Part shown: positions 1 to 5,107 of the stretch, one piece after another
Numbering within the stretch: position 1 is the first letter of the stretch
Layout of the letters: each line of letters opens with the position of its first letter
DNA from: AC-32 sp035624425
GTDB lineage: Bacteria; Actinomycetota; Thermoleophilia; Gaiellales; Gaiellaceae
Assembly: GCA_035624425.1 (NCBI GenBank)
Contig: DASPRN010000091.1
Coordinates: forward strand, 1-5,107
Direction of reading: 5' to 3'
Length of the DNA: 5,107 nt
Translations under genes and position numbers: made by a program
The notes under the pieces: model-generated
What the model saw: the letters and a program-made list of their open reading frames with translations, nothing else
Database searches by the model: none
Told to the model about the DNA's origin: nothing

Positions 1-75
1 GGCCAGTTCTGGGGCGTGCACACGATCGAGAGCTTCCACACGTACGGGACCCCGGACGTCGAACAGCCGAAATGA
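1..75 (+). CDS. 3' end of an unidentified gene upstream of the MTHFR gene (partial)
   Basis: Frame 1 is open from the first base to a TGA at 73-75 and gives 24 residues that include FWGVHTIESFHTYGTPD and end EQPK. The tail is rich in aromatics and histidine, and I do not recognise the family. It is treated as coding because its stop overlaps the start of the next gene in an ATGA arrangement (72-75). That overlap is typical of translationally coupled operon genes, and the next gene has no clear Shine-Dalgarno of its own. The product probably works with the downstream methylenetetrahydrofolate reductase in one-carbon metabolism, but this is inferred only from position. The start and most of the gene lie outside the window. 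Confidence 0.6.
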   Translation, partial: GQFWGVHTIESFHTYGTPDVEQPK

Positions 76-1607
76 GCGTCTCGCTCCGCGAGCTGTTCGA
101 GCAGCCCGACCGCTTCGTGGTCGCGACCGAGCTCGTCACGAGCCGCGGGCTGCTGACGACCGGCAGCGGCCGCGAGCTGCTGGCCCAGGCGCGGGAGCTC
201 AGCGCCGACCCGCGCATCGACGTGCTCTCGATCACGGACAACCCCGGCGGCAACGCGATGCTCGCTCCCGACGCGCTCGGAACCGACCTGATCTCGCGGG
301 GACAGGAGGTGATCATCCACCTCGCCTGCAAGGACTGGAACCGCAACGCGCTCGAGAGCAGAGCCTGGCAGCTCGGCACCGAGGACTTCCACAACATCCT
401 CGCGCTCTCGGGCGACTATCCGGTCACCGGGCACCAGGGCCTCGCCGCGCCGGTGTTCGACATCGACTCGGTCGGGCTGCTGAGCCTGCTCGCGGATCTC
501 AACGCCGGCCTCGCGGACAACCTCTCGCAGACCGACTTCTTCCTCGGCTGCGTCGTCACGAACCACAAGCGACACGAGCGTGAAGTGATGCCGCAGTACT
601 TCAAGCTGCGCAAGAAGGCGCGGGCCGGCGCGCGCTTCGTCATCAACCAGATCGGCTGGGATGCGCGCAAGGACGACGAGCTCCTGCGTTGGATTCGCCG
701 CGACGGACTCGACCTGCACGTGCTCGCGAACGTCTACCTCCTCTCGCGCACGGCCGCGCGCGCGTTTCGCAACGGGAAGATCCCCGGGGTGGTCGTCACC
801 GACGAGCTGCTCGAGCTCGCGGAGCGCCACGGCGCCGGCGCCGACCAGGGCAGGGCGTTCTTCGTCGAGCTCGCGGCCAAGCACGTGGCGGTCGCGCGGG
901 GCCTCGGCTTCGACGGCGTCTACCTCGGTGGCCACACGCCCGCCACGACCTTCGGTCAGATCCTCGATATCGCGGACACCTTCGCCGCCGACTGGCGCGA
1001 GCTCGCGCGCGAGATCCGCTACCCGTTCGCGGACGAGTTCTACTTCTTCGAGCCCGACCCCGAAACGGGGCTCTCGTCCGACCGCGTCAACGAGGCCTAT
1101 CTCGAGTCGAAGCGGCGCAAGAAGACGGATCTCCGCGTGCCGCTCAGGTACCGCTTCAGCCGCAGGCTTCACAACGGCGTCTTCGCCGAGGACGCCCCGC
1201 TCTTCCCGGCCGGCCGCACGCTCTACCGGACGGTCGAGAAGGCGCCGAGAGCGGTCGGGAAGCTCGCCCACGCTGCCGAGCAGGCGGTCAAGGTGCCGAT
1301 GTTCCACTGCCGCGATTGCGGCGACTGCTCGCTCCCCGAGATTGCGTACGTCTGCCCCGAGGCGCTCTGTGCCAAGAACCAGCGCAACGGCCCGTGCGGC
1401 GGCACACGTGAGGGGCTCTGCGAGGTGTACGACACCGAGTGCATCTGGTCGCAGGCGTACGAGCGGCTCAAGGCCTACGGCGAGGAGGATTCGATGCTCG
1501 ACGGCCCGGTCGTCGTCAAGGACAACTCGCTGTCGAGGACGAGCGCCTGGGCGAACACGTTCCTCGGCCGCGACCACAACACGAAACCCAAGGAGGTCGA
1601 TACGTGA
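72..1607 (+). CDS. Methylenetetrahydrofolate reductase fused to a cysteine-rich MetV-like C-terminal domain
   Basis: This 511-residue protein is predicted to reduce 5,10-methylene-THF to 5-methyl-THF in the cytoplasm, as FAD-dependent MetF does. Residues about 1-315 are the TIM barrel. Glu20 (ATELV) matches the catalytic Glu of E. coli MetF. SITDNPGGN (53-61) and HLACKDWNRN (83-92) match MetF barrel strands. LALSGDYP (110-117) carries Asp115, equivalent to the flavin-tuning Asp of the LRGD motif. Gln193 in INQIGWD fits the substrate-binding Gln. Residues about 405-465 form an MTHFR_C/MetV-like module with eight cysteines (413, 416, 419, 428, 433, 442, 450, 457). In acetogens MetV is a separate subunit that binds Fe-S or zinc; here it is fused. 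At 511 residues it is far longer than plain MetF (about 300). The ATG overlaps the previous stop (ATGA), with no clear Shine-Dalgarno, so coupled translation is likely. The electron donor cannot be read from the sequence. Confidence 0.9.
   Translation: MSVSLRELFEQPDRFVVATELVTSRGLLTTGSGRELLAQARELSADPRIDVLSITDNPGGNAMLAPDALGTDLISRGQEVIIHLACKDWNRNALESRAWQLGTEDFHNILALSGDYPVTGHQGLAAPVFDIDSVGLLSLLADLNAGLADNLSQTDFFLGCVVTNHKRHEREVMPQYFKLRKKARAGARFVINQIGWDARKDDELLRWIRRDGLDLHVLANVYLLSRTAARAFRNGKIPGVVVTDELLELAERHGAGADQGRAFFVELAAKHVAVARGLGFDGVYLGGHTPATTFGQILDIADTFAADWRELAREIRYPFADEFYFFEPDPETGLSSDRVNEAYLESKRRKKTDLRVPLRYRFSRRLHNGVFAEDAPLFPAGRTLYRTVEKAPRAVGKLAHAAEQAVKVPMFHCRDCGDCSLPEIAYVCPEALCAKNQRNGPCGGTREGLCEVYDTECIWSQAYERLKAYGEEDSMLDGPVVVKDNSLSRTSAWANTFLGRDHNTKPKEVDT
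1590..1596 (+). promoter_or_regulatory. Strong Shine-Dalgarno for the GTG start at 1604
   Basis: AAGGAGG lies inside the last codons of the reductase gene, seven bases before a GTG that overlaps the reductase stop (GTGA, 1604-1607). A consensus ribosome binding site at ideal spacing shows that a further operon gene was meant to start here. It therefore supports reading the 15-codon ORF as a truncated gene rather than chance. Nothing else downstream on the plus strand could use this site. Confidence 0.8.
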
Positions 1608-1651
1608 GCGCTCCCTCGAGCCTGGAGATCGCGCAGGCGGCGAGCTTCTAA
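1604..1651 (+). pseudogene. fhs: N-terminal stub of a probable formate-tetrahydrofolate ligase gene, 15 codons
   Basis: From GTG at 1604 the frame reads MSAPSSLEIAQAASF and stops at TAA (1649-1651). The stretch SSLEIAQAA closely matches the usual start of formate-tetrahydrofolate ligases, which open with a short D/S-L/I-E-I-A-Q-A-A motif followed by a KPI segment. Here the match ends after the second Ala of QAA, so the homology appears to break at about 1640-1645, and the roughly 540 residues of the normal enzyme are absent. The intact enzyme makes 10-formyl-THF from formate, THF and ATP, which suits the reductase gene just upstream. The start signals are intact: a consensus Shine-Dalgarno and a GTGA overlap. 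The assignment rests on about nine residues and is therefore tentative. Alternatives are a genuine 15-residue leader peptide or an assembly join. Confidence 0.5.
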
Positions 1652-2388
1652 GCGGGCTGAGGGTCGCCGGCGAACTCGCTCAGGGCAGCGACGAGGTCCG
1701 CGGTCCCCGAGAAAGCGGGCGCATGGTCGGTGTCGAGCTCGACGACGCTGCGGCAGGGGTGCTCGGCGATCATCCGGCGCTGGAGTGCGGGCGGGATCGA
1801 CTTGTCCTGCGTGGTGAGCACGTAGAAGCGTGGGATCGACGCGAGCAGCGCGTCGTCGACGCTCACGGGGTCGGCGAACGGCCCCACCGGCTGCGGCCGC
1901 TGGCGGGCGACGCAGACCGTGGCCTTCTCCGTCGTGCAGCAGTTGTAGATCGCCTGCAGCGCGGCCTCGTCGGGAAGCGTTGCGACCGGCGGCTCGCCCT
2001 CGATCACGAGGTTCGCCTGGATCATGTCCTCGGCGCCCTCGGGGAGCCGCGTGAGGTCGAGCAGGCTCTGGCCGTCGCTCGGCATGAACGCGGCGACGAA
2101 CACCAGGGCCGCCACATGCTCGGGTGTGTTCGAGGCCGCCTGGGTGACGACGGCGCCGCCCATGCTGTAGCCGACGAGGATCGCCTTCTCCGGCCGCGAC
2201 GCGAGCGCCTCGGACACGCGCTGCGCGCAACTCGCGAGCGTGACGTCCCCCGGCGGGGTCTGGTCGTTCCCGCCGCCGGGTAGGTCGAAGGTCTCGACCG
2301 TGTGTCCGGCCGCCTCGAGCGGCTCCCGCAGCGGCTCCAGGCTCCAGGCCCCGCCGAACGCGCCGTGGACGAAGACGAATCGTGCCAT
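1648..2388 (-). CDS. Alpha/beta-hydrolase fold esterase-like protein
   Basis: This 246-residue protein is probably a cytoplasmic serine hydrolase (esterase or related), with no signal peptide visible. It starts MARFVFVHGAFGGAW, the usual first strand and HG oxyanion-hole motif (His8-Gly9). The nucleophile elbow is GYSMGG with Ser75. The remaining triad members appear to be Asp195 (TTQDKSIPP) and His222 (DTDHAPAFS), at the spacing usual for the plant-esterase/hydroxynitrile-lyase-like branch of the superfamily. The length is normal for a single-domain enzyme and the gene looks complete. It lies 20 bases downstream of the MDR gene on the same strand, so they are probably co-transcribed; there is no convincing Shine-Dalgarno before the ATG. 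Its TAG stop (1648-1650) interlocks with the TAA of the plus-strand ligase stub. The substrate is unknown. Confidence 0.88.
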   Translation of the reverse strand: MARFVFVHGAFGGAWSLEPLREPLEAAGHTVETFDLPGGGNDQTPPGDVTLASCAQRVSEALASRPEKAILVGYSMGGAVVTQAASNTPEHVAALVFVAAFMPSDGQSLLDLTRLPEGAEDMIQANLVIEGEPPVATLPDEAALQAIYNCCTTEKATVCVARQRPQPVGPFADPVSVDDALLASIPRFYVLTTQDKSIPPALQRRMIAEHPCRSVVELDTDHAPAFSGTADLVAALSEFAGDPQPA

Positions 2389-2408
2389 CGGGCGATTCTA
2401 CGAGCGGC

Positions 2409-3329
2409 TCAGCCGACAGTCAGGACGAGCTTCCCCCGGGTGCGGCCGGTCTCGCCCCGCCGGTGCGCCTGGGCGGCCTGCTCGAGCGGGAACGTGTGCT
2501 CGACACTGACGCGCAGCTTCCCCTCCTCGACCAGGCCGGCAAGCGCCTCGAGCCCGGGGCGGTCGGGCCTGACCAGGATCCCGGCCACGCGGACCCGGTC
2601 GCCCGCAAGCTCGTTCAGGCGGTCGAGCGCGGACGCGGACGGGACGGCGATGTAGAGGCCGCCGTCGCGCAGGCACGCGATCGTCGGGGCGCTCGCGTCG
2701 CCGCCCACGAGGTCGAGCACGAGGTCGGCGTCCGAGACGACGCTCTCCACGGCCACGCTCGTGTAGTCGACCGCCTCGTCCACGCCGAGCTCGTAGAGGA
2801 ACGCCTCCTTGCCGAGCCGCGCCGTGCCGATCACGTATGCCCCGCGCGCCTTCGCGATCTGCACCGCGAGGTGGCCGACCCCGCCGGCGGCGGCGAGGAT
2901 CAGCACCCGCTGTCCGGGCTGCACGTCGGCGACCCGGACGAGCGCCTGCCAGGCGGTCAGCCCCGCGAGCGGCAGCGCGCCCGCCTCGACGTCGCTCAAG
3001 CCGTCCGGGATTCGAGCCAGCTCGTCCGCAGGCGCGGCCACGTACTCGGCGTACGCGGCTGCCTCCTCGGGGAAACGCGGCATCCCGAAGACGCGCTCTC
3101 CGACCGCGAACCCGTCGCCGTCCTCGACGACGCCCGCGACGTCCCAGCCAACCGTGAAGGGCGGGTCCCCGAGGAAGCCGCCGCGCGTGCGCACCTTCCA
3201 GTCGACGGGATTGACGCCGGCGGCGGCCTGGCGCACCAGCACCTCGCCGGGCCCCGCTTCGGGCCGCGGCGCGTCCTCGAGCTCGAGCACCTCCGGCCCT
3301 CCGAGCGAGTGCTGTCTGATGATCTGCAT
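2409..3329 (-). CDS. Zinc-independent MDR oxidoreductase, NADPH:quinone reductase-like
   Basis: This 306-residue medium-chain dehydrogenase/reductase has a GroES-like N-terminal domain (about 1-115) with NPVDWKVRTRGGF (40-52) and GWDVAGVV (61-68), both typical of quinone oxidoreductases. The Rossmann domain follows, with the nucleotide-binding motif AAAGGVGHLAVQIAK (146-160). The C-terminal GRTRGKLVLTV is also characteristic. The cysteine/histidine ligands of catalytic or structural zinc are absent, so it should reduce quinones or activated alkenes by hydride transfer rather than act as a classical alcohol dehydrogenase. Arg171 after the second Rossmann strand is compatible with NADPH, but weakly. 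The start is fixed by an in-frame TAG (3339-3341) only nine bases upstream. There is no Shine-Dalgarno, which suggests a leaderless or near-leaderless transcript from the divergent promoter. It is the first gene of a probable two-gene operon with the hydrolase. The true substrate is not evident. Confidence 0.9.
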   Translation of the reverse strand: MQIIRQHSLGGPEVLELEDAPRPEAGPGEVLVRQAAAGVNPVDWKVRTRGGFLGDPPFTVGWDVAGVVEDGDGFAVGERVFGMPRFPEEAAAYAEYVAAPADELARIPDGLSDVEAGALPLAGLTAWQALVRVADVQPGQRVLILAAAGGVGHLAVQIAKARGAYVIGTARLGKEAFLYELGVDEAVDYTSVAVESVVSDADLVLDLVGGDASAPTIACLRDGGLYIAVPSASALDRLNELAGDRVRVAGILVRPDRPGLEALAGLVEEGKLRVSVEHTFPLEQAAQAHRRGETGRTRGKLVLTVG

Positions 3330-3373
3330 CGGCGGTTGCTATATACAGGCACGAGCCCCGAGGGAGGTGAGCC
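3330..3373. promoter_or_regulatory. Divergent intergenic promoter region, 44 bp
   Basis: This is the only real intergenic gap in the window. It separates the minus-strand oxidoreductase operon from the plus-strand phosphohistidine-domain gene. In very GC-rich surroundings it holds the run TATATA (3340-3345). On the plus strand this reads as an extended -10 (TGCTATATA, 3337-3345) that would start transcription near 3352, just before the Shine-Dalgarno. On the minus strand the same box would place a start near 3333, a few bases from the oxidoreductase ATG. I see no good -35 match on either strand. Both genes therefore probably depend on one shared element and may be co-regulated, but no operator repeat is clear. 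Confidence 0.5.
3361..3370 (+). promoter_or_regulatory. Shine-Dalgarno of the phosphohistidine-domain gene
   Basis: AGGGAGGTGA contains GGAGGTGA, complementary to the 16S rRNA tail, with the GGAGG core six bases from ATG 3374. It selects this ATG as the start and implies strong initiation, unlike the two minus-strand genes, which have no visible ribosome binding site. Confidence 0.85.
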
Positions 3374-5107
3374 ATGGCCGCACCGACGAAGACGAGCTCC
3401 GCGTTTCCGAGCCCGTACGAGATCGCAACTCCAGCCGGCTGCGAGGGCTGGGAGGAGATGTATCCGTACCACGTGCTCTTCGACGAGCGGCGGCGCGAGA
3501 AGGACGAGAACCGCTTCTGGTTCTGGAACTCGATGCACTTCCCGGTGCCGATGCCCGCCTTCGACGTCCACGCCATCGACTCCCCCTACCAGGCGGTCGG
3601 CGAGTGGCAGAACCGGTTCTTCGCAGTGCCGCCCGCGATGGGGATCGACTACCGGATCCTCAACGGCTATGTCTACATCTCGGGGAACCCCGTCACCGAC
3701 CCGGCAAAGATCGGCGAGCGTGCGGAGTACTTCCAGCGCCGCGCCGGCTACTACTTCGAGCACTGGGACGAGCTCTACGCGAAGTGGAAGCAGAAGATGG
3801 AGGCGCTGATCGCCGAGATCACGGAGCTCCCGGTCCCCGACCTCCCCGAGTACGAACCGGACGAGGTCATGCTCGAGGACGACCGCAACACCGCGTTCTA
3901 CGAGCTCCTCTCCGCGTACGACCGGACGATTCGTTGCGGCGACCTGATGTGGCAGCATCACTTCGAGCTGCTGCTGCTCGGCTACGGCGCCTACGTCGCG
4001 TTCTCGGACTTCTGCAAGGCCAACCTCCCCGACATCCCCGACCAGCACATCGCGCAGATGGTGGCGGGGATCGACGTCCTGCTCTTCAGGCCGAGCGCGG
4101 AGCTGCGGCGCCTCGCGAAGGTCGCGATCGACAGCGGCGTGGACGGCGCGTTCGTCGAGGGCCGCTCGCCGGCGGAGATCGACGCCGAGCTCGAGCGGAG
4201 CAATGCGGGCAAGGCGTGGCTCGCCGAGCTCGAGAAGGTCAAGGACCCGTGGTTCAACATGGCCACGGGTGACGGGCTCTACCACTACTACGGCAGCTGG
4301 TACGACGACCCGACGATCGCCTATGCGTCGATCGTCGGCCACGTGCGTGCGCTGAACGAGGGCGAGGAGGTCGAGCGTCCGACCGAGGAGCTGGCCCGCG
4401 AGCGCGAGCGGCTGGCCGAGGAGTACGGGGCGCTGCTCGACGAGGAGACGCGCGGGGCATTCACGGAGCTGCTCGGCCTCTCGCGCATGGTCTTCCCGTA
4501 CGTCGAGGAGCACAAGTTCTACTGCGACTACTGGTTCCTGACCCGCTGGTGGAACAAGGTGCGCGATTTCGGCGCGCTGCTCGCCAGGCATGGGTTCCTC
4601 GAGGACACCGAGGATGTCTTCCAGCTCGGGAGGCACGAGGTCGCGCAGGCGCTCGACGAGCTCGTCCTCACTTGGGCAACGGGCGGCGAGCCGATCGGCC
4701 CGAAGCACTGGCCGCCGATCGTCGCGCGGCGCAAGGAGCTGCTCGAGAAGCTCGCCGACTGGACGCCGCCGCCCGCCCTCGGGGTGACGCCCGAGGCGAT
4801 CACGGACCCGATGAGCATCATGCTCTGGGGCGTCACGACGCAGCGAGTGCAGGAGTGGGCGAGTGCCGAGGAGGGTGGAGGCCGTTTGACGGGTGCGGCC
4901 GCCTCGCCCGGTGTCGTCGAGGGGAAGGCGCGGGTCGTGATCGACGTCGAGCAGATCGCGGCCGTGCGCGACGGCGACGTGCTCGTCTGCCCGATCACCT
5001 CTCCGGCCTGGGCGCCGATCTTCTCGAGCGTCAAGGCGGTCGTGACCGACATCGGCGGCGTGATGTCGCACGCGGCGATCGTCTGCCGCGAGTACGGCCT
5101 GCCCGCC
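3374..5107 (+). CDS. PEP-utilising enzyme mobile (swivelling phosphohistidine) domain protein, 3' end outside window
   Basis: The frame is open for 578 codons to the last base, so the gene is cut. Residues about 505-578 are a swivelling His domain: AAASPGVVEGKARV (508-521), then TSPAWAPIF, then TDIGGVMSHAAIVCREYGLP. His566 is the residue phosphorylated in PEP synthase, PPDK and relatives. An ATP-grasp domain would normally precede it, but none is visible. Residues 1-500 are instead a long, aromatic-rich, apparently helical region (for example FWFWNSMHFPVPMPAFD, and DYWFLTRWW at 385-393) that I cannot assign to a named domain. His at about 566 near the C-terminus resembles the phenylphosphate synthase alpha subunit, whose phosphorylated His is near 569 as I recall it. 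The order 'substrate region then His domain' also matches rifampicin phosphotransferases. It likely relays phosphate from a separate ATP-binding partner to a small molecule. No signal peptide or membrane segment is seen. Confidence 0.85.
   Translation, partial: MAAPTKTSSAFPSPYEIATPAGCEGWEEMYPYHVLFDERRREKDENRFWFWNSMHFPVPMPAFDVHAIDSPYQAVGEWQNRFFAVPPAMGIDYRILNGYVYISGNPVTDPAKIGERAEYFQRRAGYYFEHWDELYAKWKQKMEALIAEITELPVPDLPEYEPDEVMLEDDRNTAFYELLSAYDRTIRCGDLMWQHHFELLLLGYGAYVAFSDFCKANLPDIPDQHIAQMVAGIDVLLFRPSAELRRLAKVAIDSGVDGAFVEGRSPAEIDAELERSNAGKAWLAELEKVKDPWFNMATGDGLYHYYGSWYDDPTIAYASIVGHVRALNEGEEVERPTEELARERERLAEEYGALLDEETRGAFTELLGLSRMVFPYVEEHKFYCDYWFLTRWWNKVRDFGALLARHGFLEDTEDVFQLGRHEVAQALDELVLTWATGGEPIGPKHWPPIVARRKELLEKLADWTPPPALGVTPEAITDPMSIMLWGVTTQRVQEWASAEEGGGRLTGAAASPGVVEGKARVVIDVEQIAAVRDGDVLVCPITSPAWAPIFSSVKAVVTDIGGVMSHAAIVCREYGLPA

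Noticed and set aside
1636..1651. Transposon end or target-site duplication at the ligase breakpoint
   Set aside because: No terminal inverted repeat, transposase gene or matching direct repeat was seen near 1640 or at the far side of the minus-strand pair.
1657..1683. CTGAG / CTCAG inverted repeat just past the convergent stops, considered as a terminator
   Set aside because: The stem is only five base pairs with a long loop and no T-run, and it lies inside the hydrolase coding sequence.
661..2283. 540-codon plus-strand frame crossing the reductase and the hydrolase
   Set aside because: It is Arg/Ser-rich low-complexity translation, and it overlaps two well-supported genes in the wrong frame or strand.
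2389..2408. Gap between the oxidoreductase and hydrolase genes, checked for a promoter or ribosome binding site
   Set aside because: Twenty bases with no AT-rich -10 box and no purine-rich Shine-Dalgarno; best read as an operon spacer.
2382..3809. 475-codon plus-strand frame antisense to the MDR gene and running into the next gene
   Set aside because: It has no recognisable domain, is antisense to a confident enzyme and then out of frame with another.
2996..5071. 691-codon open frame on the minus strand opposite the phosphohistidine-domain gene
   Set aside because: It is a mirror of GC-rich codons. The protein is low-complexity (Arg, Asp, Leu, Val repeats) with no family motif, while the plus frame has a Shine-Dalgarno and clear motifs.

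Overview
This is a GC-rich stretch (roughly two thirds or more G+C by eye) of a bacterial chromosome. Strong G/C bias at third codon positions leaves very long stop-free shadow frames on the wrong strand. GTG and ATG starts, strong Shine-Dalgarno sequences and the gene types fit a high-GC actinobacterium, perhaps a Thermoleophilia-like lineage. That placement is an inference from composition and gene style, not from a marker gene.

Layout: (1) Positions 1-1651 are the end of a plus-strand C1/folate operon. It holds the last 24 codons of an unidentified gene, then (overlapping by ATGA) a fused methylenetetrahydrofolate reductase carrying a cysteine-rich MetV-like C-terminal domain. A GTG start with a perfect Shine-Dalgarno follows, overlapping the reductase stop. 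It opens what looks like a formate-tetrahydrofolate ligase gene that stops after only 15 codons. (2) Positions 1648-3329 hold a minus-strand pair: an NADPH:quinone-reductase-like MDR oxidoreductase followed 20 bases later by an alpha/beta-hydrolase. The hydrolase stop codon interlocks with the stop of the truncated stub. (3) A 44-bp divergent promoter region (3330-3373) contains the only obvious AT-rich box noticed in the window. (4) Position 3374 to the window end is a plus-strand gene, cut by the window, for a protein with a swivelling phosphohistidine domain (PEP-utilising enzyme 'mobile' domain). It lacks an ATP-grasp domain and has a long, mostly uncharacterised N-terminal region. Its architecture recalls the alpha subunit of phenylphosphate synthase and the substrate-plus-His half of rifampicin phosphotransferases.

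The reductase and the intended ligase would act in the same tetrahydrofolate one-carbon route: formate to 10-formyl-THF, then methylene-THF, then methyl-THF. The ligase stub suggests the operon was broken at about position 1640, either by a real rearrangement or by an assembly join. The oxidoreductase/hydrolase pair and the phosphotransferase-like gene may form a separate module for small-molecule, perhaps aromatic or xenobiotic, modification. No substrate can be read from the sequence. I saw no RNA genes, CRISPR arrays, insertion sequences or long repeats.
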